This document shows positions 40,224-48,186 of a stretch of DNA of 64,000 nt, one piece after another. Location of the stretch: positions 806,001-870,000 of the forward strand of contig NZ_STGB01000005.1 in assembly GCF_005222815.1 (NCBI RefSeq), in the 5' to 3' direction. Within the stretch, counting starts at the first letter, position 1. The number at the start of each line of letters is the position of its first letter. The notes beneath the pieces were generated by a model, which worked only from the letters and a program-made list of their open reading frames with translations, searched no databases and had not been told where the DNA came from. The position numbers and the translations under genes were made by a program. Origin of the DNA: Roseomonas sp. AR75. Its GTDB lineage: Bacteria; Pseudomonadota; Alphaproteobacteria; Acetobacterales; Acetobacteraceae.

Positions 40224-41575
40224 GGCTCCGCCTCCGCGCCTTCTCGCCCCGCAGCATGGCCGCGCGCCTCGGCATCTCGCTCTCCGCGGCGCTGCTGCTG
40301 TTCTGGCTGGTCTCGGCCGCCGCCGCGGCGCTGGTGGTGGTGCGCGAGCTGAACGAGGTCTTCGACAGCATCCTCTCCGAGCACGCGCAGATCCTGCTGC
40401 CCGACCTGACGCGCCGCTATGCCCCGGATCTCGAAGGGCCCGGGCCGCATCCGGTCGTGGTCACGGATGCGACGCCGCACGACGAATACATCACCTGGCG
40501 GCTCTATGCCGCCGATGGCAGGCTGCTGATGCGCTCGCACGGCGCAACGGAAACGGCGATGCCGCCGCTCGGATTCGCGACGATCGATGGCGCGCGGCTG
40601 TACACCGAGCAAAGCGCCGATCATCGCTACCGCATCACGCTCGCGGAACCGCCGGATCATCGCCCGCACACCATCCGCCCGACGCTGATACGGCTGCTGG
40701 CGCCTTTGCTGGTGCTGGTGCTCGCCGCGCTGCTGCTGATCCCCCCCGCGGTGCGCCGCGGCTTCGCGCCTGTACGGCTGCTCCAGGCGGAGATCGCGCG
40801 GCGCGGGGGTGCCAATCTGGCGCCGATGGCGCTTGCGCAGCTTCCCGTCGAGCTCGGCTCGATCCGCGACGGCGTGAATCTGCTGCTGCAGCGGCTGCGC
40901 CAGGCGCTGGAGGCGGAGCGGAGCTTCAGCGCGAATGCCGCACACGAAATGCGCACGCCCATCGCCGCCACGCTCGCCCAGGCGCAGCTTCTCGCCGCAA
41001 GCCTGCCGCGGGACAGCGCGGCGCGCCTGGAAGCAGAGGAAATGGCGGCGGGGCTCGGCCGACTCGGCGCAAGGGTGGAGAAGCTGCTGCAACTGGCGCG
41101 CGCGGAATCGGGCGTGGCGCAGAAGCGCGAGGCTGTCGACCTGCTTGTCGCGCTCGACCTGCTCGTGGAGGAGTTCCGGGGGCAGCGCGATGTCGGCAGC
41201 CGGCTGCGCTTCGACGATGGCGGGCTGGCGCGGGTGATTGTCCTGGCGGATCTCGACGCGCTGGCGATCGCGCTGCGCAACCTCATCGAGAACGCGCTGC
41301 GCCATGGACCGGCAGGGGCGCCGGTGGAGATCACCGTCAGCGCGGCCGGCACCGTTTCCGTGGTCAGCGGGGGGCCGGTCGTGCCGCAGGAACGGCTGGC
41401 GAGCCTGCATCGACGCTTCGTGTCGCATGGCGGCAAGGGCTCCGGCCTCGGCCTGTCCATCGTCCACGCGATCGCGCAGCAGGCCGATGGCGGGCTGGAG
41501 TTGCACTCGCCGGCGCGGGGCCGGGCGGACGGGTTCGAGGCGGTCCTGACGCTGCGCTGCGCCGAAGCGGCGTGA
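40220..41575 (+). CDS. sensor histidine kinase (QseC/TctE-like)
   Basis: 451 residues. Two membrane helices (~22-42 and ~155-175) flank a periplasmic sensor domain of the 2CSK_N type (LNEVFDSILSEHAQILLPDL). The dimerisation box is NAAHEMRTPIAATLAQAQ (phospho-His) and the N box NLIENALRHG. The G1 box is degenerate: the usual Asp of D-x-G-P-G reads VVSGGPVVP. The G2 box GGKGSGLGLSI is intact. The partner is the overlapping response regulator. With TctC proteins abundant here it could sense a carboxylate, but nothing in the sequence proves it. Confidence 0.9.
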   Translation: MRLRLRAFSPRSMAARLGISLSAALLLFWLVSAAAAALVVVRELNEVFDSILSEHAQILLPDLTRRYAPDLEGPGPHPVVVTDATPHDEYITWRLYAADGRLLMRSHGATETAMPPLGFATIDGARLYTEQSADHRYRITLAEPPDHRPHTIRPTLIRLLAPLLVLVLAALLLIPPAVRRGFAPVRLLQAEIARRGGANLAPMALAQLPVELGSIRDGVNLLLQRLRQALEAERSFSANAAHEMRTPIAATLAQAQLLAASLPRDSAARLEAEEMAAGLGRLGARVEKLLQLARAESGVAQKREAVDLLVALDLLVEEFRGQRDVGSRLRFDDGGLARVIVLADLDALAIALRNLIENALRHGPAGAPVEITVSAAGTVSVVSGGPVVPQERLASLHRRFVSHGGKGSGLGLSIVHAIAQQADGGLELHSPARGRADGFEAVLTLRCAEAA

Positions 41576-41583
41576 CCGCGCCT

Positions 41584-42936
41584 TCAGCCGGTCTGCGGCA
41601 AGGGCTGCGCCGGCAGATGCAGCGCCGCGCGCAGCCCGCCTTCCGGCGCACGACCGAGATCGAGCCGGCCCCCATGCAGCGCCGCCAGGTCGGCCGCGAT
41701 CGCCAGGCCCAGCCCGCTGCCGGGTGCGGCCTCGTCCAGGCGCACGCCGCGGCGGCGCGCCTGCTCCAGCTCCGCCTCGGACAGGCCGGGCCCGTCATCC
41801 GCCACGGCAATGGCGACCTCGTTGCCCGCCGCTGCCTCCGCCACCGACACGGCGACCCGCGATCGGGCGTGGGTGCAGGCGTTCTCCATCAGGTTGCCGA
41901 GCATCTCCGTCAGGTCCTGCGGGTCCACGCGCACGCGGCGCACCGGATCGCCCGTCACGGCGATCGCAAGGCCGCGCTCCGCAAAGAGGCGCCGCATCGC
42001 CGTCGCGATCTGTGTCGCGACCTCGAAGGGCGCCGCGCCCGTCGTCGTCGAGGCCAGGGCGGTGGTCCTCGCCCGCGCCAAGTGGTGGTGGACGAGCCGC
42101 TCCAGCGCCGCGGCCTCGGTGCGCGCCACCGGCAGGTCCGGCGCCGCGGCATCCAGGGCGTTGCGCAGCACGGCAAGCGGCGTCTTGAGCGCATGGGCGA
42201 GGTTGCCGACATGCGAGCGCGCGCGCTCCACCGTTGCGCGGTTCGCCGACACCAGCGCGTCCAGTTCCGCCACCAGCGGCGCGATCTCGGACGGCGCGGC
42301 CATGTCGAAGCGCGCGCGCCGGCCTTGCCGGACATCCGCCAGCGCCTGCCGCACCCGCCGCAGCGGCGCGAGGCCGGCGACGACGGTCGCCACGACCCCG
42401 CCGACCAGCCCCAGGCCCAGCACCGCGAAGGTGACCAGCAGTGTGCGGCGCAGGCGCGCGATGTCGGCCTCGGTGCCCGCACGCGACAGCCCGACCGCGA
42501 CATGCGCGGGCGCGCTCGCTCCCGGCAGCAGCAGGTCCCGCTCGGCGACGCGCAGGCGCTCGTTGCGCGGTCCCGTCACGTCGCGCAGAAGCACGCCCTG
42601 GTGCCCGGCCGCCGCCGGGGGCAGCACCTGGTCCCACAACGAGCGGGAGGTGCGGACGGCTCCGTCGGGCGCCGTGACCTGCCAGTAGGCGCCGCTGAAG
42701 GGGCGCTCGAAATCCGCGCCGGCGGGTGCGCGCGACAGCACGATCCCGCCCTCGGCACTGGTCGCCGCGGCCGCCACCACGGCGTCCAGCAGCGCGGCAA
42801 GCCGCCCGTCGAACGCCGCCTCCACCTGCCGCACGGCGATGTCCGCGACGAACCAGGCGGCGGCACCGAGGCCGGCGGCCACCCACAGCCCGGTCGCGAG
42901 CGCGAGCCGTACTGCAAGGGAGCGCGGCCACCTCAT
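41584..42936 (-). CDS. sensor histidine kinase (PhoQ-like)
   Basis: 450 residues with helices at ~8-30 and ~165-190, a periplasmic domain between, HAMP-like linker, H box NLAHALKTPLAVLRNAL, N box NLMENACTHARS, intact G1 (VADDGPGLSEAEL) and G2 (GSGLGLAIAADLAALHGG). The layout and H box match PhoQ-type kinases that respond to envelope or cation stress. It overlaps the response-regulator stop and runs convergently to the other kinase, the two stops being only 8 bases apart. Confidence 0.92.
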   Translation of the reverse strand: MRWPRSLAVRLALATGLWVAAGLGAAAWFVADIAVRQVEAAFDGRLAALLDAVVAAAATSAEGGIVLSRAPAGADFERPFSGAYWQVTAPDGAVRTSRSLWDQVLPPAAAGHQGVLLRDVTGPRNERLRVAERDLLLPGASAPAHVAVGLSRAGTEADIARLRRTLLVTFAVLGLGLVGGVVATVVAGLAPLRRVRQALADVRQGRRARFDMAAPSEIAPLVAELDALVSANRATVERARSHVGNLAHALKTPLAVLRNALDAAAPDLPVARTEAAALERLVHHHLARARTTALASTTTGAAPFEVATQIATAMRRLFAERGLAIAVTGDPVRRVRVDPQDLTEMLGNLMENACTHARSRVAVSVAEAAAGNEVAIAVADDGPGLSEAELEQARRRGVRLDEAAPGSGLGLAIAADLAALHGGRLDLGRAPEGGLRAALHLPAQPLPQTG

Positions 42937-43592
42937 CCGGCCGACAGCCTGTATCCCTGGCCGCGGATCGTCTCGATGAAGCCGTCGCCCAGCTTCTTCC
43001 TGAGGCGCCCGATGACGACCTCGAGCGTGTTGCTGTCGCGGTCGAAATCCTGCGCGTAGAGATGCTCGGTCAGCTCGGTCTTGGACACCACCTGCCCGGC
43101 ATGGAGCGCGAGATACGCCAGCAGGCGGTACTCCAGACCGGTCAGCCGCACGCCCGCGCCATCCAGCAGCGCGCGCTGCGCGGCAGTGTCCACGACGAGC
43201 CGGCCGAGGGCGATCTCCGGCCGGCTTCGCCCATGCGCGCGGCGCACCAGCGCCTGCACGCGCGCGACCAGCTCCGCCATGACGAAGGGCTTGGCGAGAT
43301 AATCGTCGGCACCGGCGTTGAGGCCGGCGACCTTCTCGCTCCAGCCGTCGCGGGCCGTCAGGATCAGCACCGGCATGTCCCGCCCCGCCGCGCGCCAGCG
43401 CTTCAGCACCGACAATCCATCGAGTCGCGGCAGGCCGAGATCGAGCACCACCGCGTCATAGGGCTCGGTGTCGCCCAGGAAATGCGCCTCCTCGCCGTCG
43501 GCGGCGCGGTCCGCGACGAAGCCGGCCTCGGTCAGCGCGTCGCTGACCTGGCGCGCCAGCGCCGCGTGATCCTCCACGACCAGCACGCGCAT
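42933..43592 (-). CDS. OmpR/PhoP-family response regulator
   Basis: 219 residues: receiver with VEDH, phospho-Asp in VVLDLGLPRLDG, LTARDGWSEK and YLAKPFVMAEL. The winged helix has LTGLEYRLLAYLALHAGQVV and SNTLEVVIGRLRKKLGDGFI. It overlaps the PepSY gene by one base (TGATG) and the kinase by four, so PepSY-RR-HK form one operon. It is the natural candidate to bind the 11-base spaced repeats at 43920-43968 and, by similarity, at 22103-22141. Confidence 0.93.
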   Translation of the reverse strand: MRVLVVEDHAALARQVSDALTEAGFVADRAADGEEAHFLGDTEPYDAVVLDLGLPRLDGLSVLKRWRAAGRDMPVLILTARDGWSEKVAGLNAGADDYLAKPFVMAELVARVQALVRRAHGRSRPEIALGRLVVDTAAQRALLDGAGVRLTGLEYRLLAYLALHAGQVVSKTELTEHLYAQDFDRDSNTLEVVIGRLRKKLGDGFIETIRGQGYRLSAG

Positions 43593-43906
43593 CAGCGCCG
43601 TTCCTGCACCGGGCCGCGGGCACGCAGCAGCGCGCCGGTCGCGGCATCCAGCTTCAACTCGAAGACACGACCGGACGGCGGCAGGACGGTGATCTCGTAG
43701 ATCCAGCGGCCATCCTCACGCTCCAACTCGGTCTCGATGACGCGGCCCAGGTAGCGCCGCTCGACCTCCGCCAGCAGCTCGGCAAGGGGCCGTATCTCGC
43801 CGGCGGCGAGCGCCGCGCGCGCGCGCTCATGATCGCGCCGGTCATCGGCGCGGCCGGGGCCGGCCGGAAGCAGGATCAACGGCAGCAGCAGCAGGGCGCG
43901 GCGCAT
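43592..43906 (-). CDS. PepSY domain protein heading the RR/HK operon
   Basis: 104 residues from ATG 43906: signal peptide MRRALLLLPLILLPAGPGRA, then RRDHERARAALAAGEIRPLA and a PepSY unit (ERRYLGRVIETELEREDGRW; VFELKLDAATGALL). Upstream in-frame ATG (43960) lies in the control region and is rejected. It is probably exported and modulates the kinase. It is the intact counterpart of the relic at 21831-22079. Confidence 0.87.
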   Translation of the reverse strand: MRRALLLLPLILLPAGPGRADDRRDHERARAALAAGEIRPLAELLAEVERRYLGRVIETELEREDGRWIYEITVLPPSGRVFELKLDAATGALLRARGPVQERR

Positions 43907-43919
43907 CGGGACAGCCTCG

Positions 43920-43968
43920 CTGAAGCCAGCTGAACGCTGGCTGAACGGACGGATCAGCAACGGTTCAG
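43920..43968. promoter_or_regulatory. divergent response-regulator-type direct repeats (PepSY locus 2)
   Basis: CTGAAG at 43920 and CTGAAC at 43930 and 43941 (spacings 10 and 11) face the PepSY-RR-HK operon. TCAG cores at 43954 and 43965 (11 apart) face the PepSY-b561 operon. The 43930-43968 part aligns without gaps to 22103-22141. Confidence 0.62.
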
Positions 43969-43988
43969 CCGTGGGGGAGGAGACTGCC

Positions 43989-44015
43989 CTGCATTGCGGA
44001 TGTCCCGCAATGCAG
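43989..44015 (+). promoter_or_regulatory. 5' leader hairpin (PepSY locus 2)
   Basis: An 11-bp perfect stem (CTGCATTGCGG pairing with CCGCAATGCAG) and a 5-base loop, ending 19 bases before ATG 44035. It shares the TTGCGG-N5-CCGCAA core and position with the hairpin at 22166. Confidence 0.6.
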
Positions 44016-44034
44016 ACCCGCTGGAGAATATCCG

Positions 44035-44373
44035 ATGAGCCGTTTCATGCGTGCAGGCGCCCTGAGCCTCGCCATGGCCGCATCCCTTCCCTTCCTGCCG
44101 GCCATGGCGTCGCCCGACACCGGCCGCGACGCGCGTCGCACCGAGGAGCGTCGTGGCGACGATCGCCGCACCGCCGATCGCGCGGCGCTCACCCAGGCCA
44201 CCGTGGATGCCGCAGGCGCAGCAGCGGCGGTGCGCGCCGCCGGCTACGGACCGGTGCGCAGTGTCGAGTGGGAACGCGGGAGCTGGGAGGTGAAGTCCTC
44301 CACCGCCGAGGGCCGCCGCGTCGAACTGCGCGTCGACGCCGCCACCGGCGTCGTCACCCGCCGCGACCGCTGA
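44035..44373 (+). CDS. PepSY domain periplasmic protein
   Basis: 112 residues: signal peptide (AGALSLAMAASLPFLPAMAS), an Arg/Asp-rich linker (RDARRTEERRGDDRRTADRA) and a PepSY module (SVEWERGSWEVKSSTAEGRR; VELRVDAATGVVTRRDR). Homologous to 22206-22514, whose linker is shorter. GGAG is 9 bases before ATG. It is followed after 16 bases by cytochrome b561. Confidence 0.86.
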   Translation: MSRFMRAGALSLAMAASLPFLPAMASPDTGRDARRTEERRGDDRRTADRAALTQATVDAAGAAAAVRAAGYGPVRSVEWERGSWEVKSSTAEGRRVELRVDAATGVVTRRDR

Positions 44374-44389
44374 GCGAAGGACCCTGGGG

Positions 44390-44941
44390 ATGGCGACGGG
44401 TGTCGCGATGCGGCCCTATGGCGCGACGACGCGCGCCATCCACTGGGGCACCGCACTGCTGGTGCTGTCGGCCTGGGTGGTCGGCAGCACCATGGAGGAT
44501 TCTCCACGCGGCGGCAGCCGCGACCTGGCGATGCAGGTGCATTACAGCCTGGGCGTGCTCGTGCTCGGCTTCGCCGGGCTGCGCATCGCCTGGCGCGCCG
44601 TTGCCCCGACGCCGCAAGCGGAGGGCACGGCCTGGCAGAGGCTGGCGGCGATGGGGATGCACCTGTCGCTGGTCGGGCTGACGGTCGCGCTGCCGGTGAG
44701 CGGGCTTCTCGATCGCTGGGCGCGCGGGCGGGACGTGACGGTATTCGGCGGCCTGCCGCTGCCCGCGCCCATGCCGATCCCCGGCGGCCGCTGGTGGGGC
44801 GAAGCGCATGAGGTGCTGGGGGACCTTCTGCTGGCGGCGGTCGCCCTGCATGTCGCAGCGGCGCTCTGGCACCGCTTCGTGCTGAGGGATGGCGTGCTGC
44901 AACGGATGCTGCCCTGGCCGGTACCGCGCGCGACGCGATAG
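44390..44941 (+). CDS. cytochrome b561 family membrane protein
   Basis: 183 residues, four helices, with conserved candidate haem histidines (RAIHWGTALLVLSAW; MQVHYSLGVLVLGF; MHLSLVGLTVAL; EAHEVLGDLLLAAVALH). It is near-identical in pattern to the 22531-23061 protein, including the AWVVGSTME and VTVFGG signatures. Probably quinol-linked electron transfer to the periplasm, controlled by the adjacent PhoPQ-like system. Confidence 0.88.
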   Translation: MATGVAMRPYGATTRAIHWGTALLVLSAWVVGSTMEDSPRGGSRDLAMQVHYSLGVLVLGFAGLRIAWRAVAPTPQAEGTAWQRLAAMGMHLSLVGLTVALPVSGLLDRWARGRDVTVFGGLPLPAPMPIPGGRWWGEAHEVLGDLLLAAVALHVAAALWHRFVLRDGVLQRMLPWPVPRATR

Positions 44942-45060
44942 ATCTGCGCCGAAGCAGGTTGGGCGGGGCGCGCGCCCCGTCGGAAAGCCCGCCATCGCGC
45001 ACCACGCCGCCAGCGGCGCGGCGAGGTGGCGCAGCACATGCTGATTGATCTGACGTGATG

Positions 45061-45251
45061 CGATCGCTCCTCGGCGTGAGCGGCCGCTCCGGCCCTGCCC
45101 TCTACGCCAACCGGCTGCGCGACAGTACCCGGCCTCGGCCGCCGTCTTCGACGGCATGGCGGCCGAGGAGAACGAGCACCGCCGCCGGCTGATCGACCTC
45201 CATCGCGCATGCTATGGCGACCTGATCCTGCCGATTCGGATGGGTGGCTGA
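45061..45251 (+). pseudogene. ferritin-like (rubrerythrin/MbfA N-terminal domain) remnant
   Basis: ALYANRLRDS followed, after a one-base slip near 45128, by YPASAAVFDGMAAEENEHRR and RLIDLHRACYGDLILP, ending at TGA 45249. The E-E-N-E-H helix is the second diiron half-site of MbfA/erythrin-type iron exporters. The first helix is degraded and the membrane VIT1 domain is absent. The remaining 44942-45060 and 45252-45398 intervals contain nothing I recognise. Confidence 0.6.
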
Positions 45252-45398
45252 CGGTTTCTCTCGTGTGCAGCCGCGACAATGCTGTCACGACCGACGCGAA
45301 CAGCCATGGCGCTGTGATCGCCGCGCCGGGCAAATTCGCCGGGTACCAGAGTCACAGCGGCACGGTAGCTTGGTGTTTCCGGTCGGCCTCGTGCAACC

Positions 45399-46481
45399 TC
45401 AAGCTTTTCGCCGCCGCGCGTTCCTTGCCTGCAGCGGCGGGCGGGCCACGGAGTCGCGCAGCACGACCTGCGCCTTCAGCTCGACCTGTTGCCGTTCCTC
45501 GGCGCCGCCGCGCATCCGGCGCATCAGCAGTTCCCAGGCCATGCGCGCGATGTCGTGCGTCGGCTGGCGCACGACGGAAAGCGAGGGGCTGACGAGCTCG
45601 GCCCATTGCGGCTCGTCGAAGGCGAGCAGCGAGACATCGTCCGGGCAGCGCAGCCTCAGCGCCCGGATCGCCCGCATCGCGCCTGCCGCGAAGGTGCTGT
45701 TGCTCACGATGACCGCCGTGGGCCTGGCCGCCGCGGTCAGCGCCAAGGCGAGCCGCGTGCCGAGTTCCCCCTCCGCCGCGCATTCCAGGATCTCCGCGGA
45801 AACCTCGGCGCCCGACCGGCGCACCGCCTCGCGCATGCCCTGGATGCGCTGCTGCGTCACCACGAGCTTGCGGCGCCGCACGACGAAGAGCAGGCGCCGA
45901 TGCCCCAGCGCGATCAGGCGCTCCGTTGCGTCCCGCATGGCGGCGCGATTGTCGAAGGTCACCTCGTCGAAGCCGTAGCCGCGGGCGGTGCGGTCCACGA
46001 CCACCACGGGCGTATCCGACTGCGCGAGCATGTCGAGGGTGGGCGCCGGCTCGGCGCCGGGCACCAGGACGACACCACCGACGTGATAGCGCAGCAGCGA
46101 GGCGACACGCTGCCGCTCCAGCTCCGGGGCGTCGTGGGTCAGCACGTGCATGACATGGTAGCCGCCATCGGAGGCGATCTCCTCGAAGGCCTCCACGAGT
46201 GCCGCGAAATAGGCGACCGAGGTGCGCGGAACGCAGATGCCCACCACCGGCGAGCGACGACGGCGCAGGCTCTGCGCGAGCATGTTCGGCCGATAGCCGA
46301 GCTGCGCGACAGCCGCGAGGACGCGCTCGCGCCGTTCGCCGCCCACCGGCACGGTCCCGTTGAGCACATTCGAGACCGTGCCCACGGCCACCCCGGCCAG
46401 CCGCGCCACGTCGGTGATGGTCGGTGTCCGCCGAACCGCCAAGGGCTCCCCGGCCCTGCGCCCCTTCTCTCGACCCACCAT
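45399..46481 (-). CDS. LacI-family transcriptional regulator
   Basis: 360 residues. N-terminal LacI helix-turn-helix (TITDVARLAGVAVGTVSNVL) with the hinge-helix motif NMLAQSLRRRRS, then a periplasmic-binding-protein-like effector domain (VVGICVPRTSVAYFAALVEA; LLAFDEPQWAELVSPSLSVV). The start is ambiguous: ATG 46481 has AAGGGG upstream and is preferred, ATG 46508 is also in frame. It is transcribed toward the 45 kb scrap and away from the enoyl-CoA hydratase operon; probably a repressor of the acyl-CoA gene cluster. Confidence 0.9.
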   Translation of the reverse strand: MVGREKGRRAGEPLAVRRTPTITDVARLAGVAVGTVSNVLNGTVPVGGERRERVLAAVAQLGYRPNMLAQSLRRRRSPVVGICVPRTSVAYFAALVEAFEEIASDGGYHVMHVLTHDAPELERQRVASLLRYHVGGVVLVPGAEPAPTLDMLAQSDTPVVVVDRTARGYGFDEVTFDNRAAMRDATERLIALGHRRLLFVVRRRKLVVTQQRIQGMREAVRRSGAEVSAEILECAAEGELGTRLALALTAAARPTAVIVSNSTFAAGAMRAIRALRLRCPDDVSLLAFDEPQWAELVSPSLSVVRQPTHDIARMAWELLMRRMRGGAEERQQVELKAQVVLRDSVARPPLQARNARRRKA

Positions 46482-46551
46482 CCGCCCCTTCGCTGCGCGG
46501 CCGACCATAGCCGAGCCGCCGCGCAGGGGCAGGTGGCGCGACGGCGGCGAG

Positions 46552-47385
46552 CTACCGCAGCTTCCATGCCGGGCGGCGCTTCTCCCGGAAGGCGCGCGCG
46601 CCTTCCTCGCCATCCTCGGTCTCCGCGATGCGCTGATCGAGGTCGCGGGCATAGGTGACGAGGGAGGGCGGGAAGGCCGCGACCATGTTGTAGGTCCGGA
46701 TGATCGCCTGCACCGCCAGCGGCGAGCTCCGGCAGACCATCTCCGCCATCTCCTCCGCCGCCGCCATCACCTGGTCACGCGGCACCACCTTGTTGACGAT
46801 GCCCTGCATCAGGCATTCCTGCGCCGTCAGCCGGCCGTTGCAGAGCGAGAGATAGGCCGCCGTGGCGCGCGGCAGGGCGGTGTAGAGTTCGTGCGGCGCG
46901 CCGTAGCGGCCGACATTGGTGTGCTGATCCCCGATCCAGGCATCCTCGGCCATAACGCGCAGCTGGCATTGCAGGACGATGTTGAGCCCGACGCCGACGG
47001 CGAAGCCGTTCAGCGCGGCGATCAGCGGCTTCTCCAGGTTCACGTCCTTCGGCTGGCCGCCGCCGCCCCAATGGTAGTGCGGGCTGTTCGGATCCTCATG
47101 CGGCGTGCGCGTGCCGCTGGCCCAGTGCTCGGCGAGGAACTTCACGTCGCGCCCGGCGCAGAAGGCGTGGCCTTCGCCGCTGACGATCCCGACATAGATG
47201 TCCGGATCGAGCCCGATGTCGCGCCAGCACTGGCGCAGCTCGATATAGGCCCAGCTGTGCAGCGCGTTGCGCACCTCCGGGCGGTTGATGATCACGTGGG
47301 CGACGTTGCCCTTCTTCTCGTAGCGGACGTATTTCAGGTCCTTCGGCGCCTGCGCCGGATCGTAGGGCGAGCTGAGCTTGGACAC
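46552..47385 (-). CDS. enoyl-CoA hydratase/isomerase (crotonase) family protein
   Basis: 277 residues of crotonase fold: VAHVIINRPEVRNAL, HAFCAGRDVKFLAEHWASG, PLIAALNGFAVGVGLNIVLQ (oxyanion-hole strand) and the C-terminal FREKRRPAWKLR. Compared with classical hydratases it has an insertion, TPHEDPNSPHYHWGGGG, after the first oxyanion loop, and the usual catalytic Glu of PEV-x-L-G is replaced (NVGRYGAPHELYTALPR). It may therefore be an isomerase, decarboxylase or hydrolase. A close paralogue is at 53160. Third gene of the 50.3-46.6 kb operon. Confidence 0.87.
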   Translation of the reverse strand: MSKLSSPYDPAQAPKDLKYVRYEKKGNVAHVIINRPEVRNALHSWAYIELRQCWRDIGLDPDIYVGIVSGEGHAFCAGRDVKFLAEHWASGTRTPHEDPNSPHYHWGGGGQPKDVNLEKPLIAALNGFAVGVGLNIVLQCQLRVMAEDAWIGDQHTNVGRYGAPHELYTALPRATAAYLSLCNGRLTAQECLMQGIVNKVVPRDQVMAAAEEMAEMVCRSSPLAVQAIIRTYNMVAAFPPSLVTYARDLDQRIAETEDGEEGARAFREKRRPAWKLR

Positions 47386-47409
47386 GCGTTTCCTCCTGCT
47401 GTGCTGGCC

Positions 47410-48186
47410 TCAGCGCCCGCCGAAATCCGGCTTGCGCTTCTCGAAGAAGGCACGCCGGGCTTCCTCGGCCTCGGTGGAGCGGCTGAGCTCGGTCGTGTAG
47501 CCCTGCTCGAGGCGGAACCCCTCGCGCAGGCCGAGCGCCTCCACCGTGCCGAAGGAGGCGCGGATGCGGCGCACGGCGGTCGGGCTCTTCGCTGCGATGG
47601 TGGCGGCGAGGGCGATCGCGGCCGGCAGCAGGTCGGCGGCCGGCAGCACGCTCTCGACCGCACCAAGGCGATGCAGCTCGGCGGCCGGCACGCGCTCGCC
47701 CGTCAGCATCATGCGGCGCAGCTTGGCGGGCGGCAGGATGCGCTGCAGGAAGCTTGCGCCGCCGCCCTGGCCGACATCGATCTCCGGCATGGCGAAATAG
47801 GCATCCTCGCTGGCGAGGATGATGTCGCAGCAGGCGGCGAGCACGAAGCCGGCGCCGAGGGCGCCGCCCTGCACCGCGCAGACCACGGGCTTGGCGATGT
47901 CGAGCAGCGTGAAGAAGGCATCGCGGGTGACGCGGTCGGCGCGCATCAGGTCGCCCGGCTTGGCGCCGAGCGCCTGCTTCTCCCGGATGTCGGCGCCGGC
48001 GCAGAAGATGCGCCCCGCGGCCGTCAGCACGATGCAGCGCACGTCGTCGCGCTCATGCAGTTCCTCCAGCAAAGCGACGAAGGCCTCGCGCGTCGGCCAG
48101 TCCAGCGCGTTCACCGGCGGCCGGTCCAGCGTGAGGACGGCGACGAAGGGCACGGGGAATTCCAGGCGGAGATGCGGCGTGGACAT
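47410..48186 (-). CDS. enoyl-CoA hydratase
   Basis: 258 residues, standard crotonase length: PFVAVLTLDRPPVNALDW, ILTAAGRIFCAGADIREKQA (oxyanion loop), PVVCAVQGGALGAGFVLAAC, and FAMPEIDVGQGGGASFLQ, which keeps the conserved Glu of PEIDVG. It overlaps the acyl-CoA synthetase stop by one base (TGATG). It likely hydrates the enoyl-CoA formed from the activated acid and is distinct from the two insertion-bearing crotonases. Confidence 0.9.
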   Translation of the reverse strand: MSTPHLRLEFPVPFVAVLTLDRPPVNALDWPTREAFVALLEELHERDDVRCIVLTAAGRIFCAGADIREKQALGAKPGDLMRADRVTRDAFFTLLDIAKPVVCAVQGGALGAGFVLAACCDIILASEDAYFAMPEIDVGQGGGASFLQRILPPAKLRRMMLTGERVPAAELHRLGAVESVLPAADLLPAAIALAATIAAKSPTAVRRIRASFGTVEALGLREGFRLEQGYTTELSRSTEAEEARRAFFEKRKPDFGGR

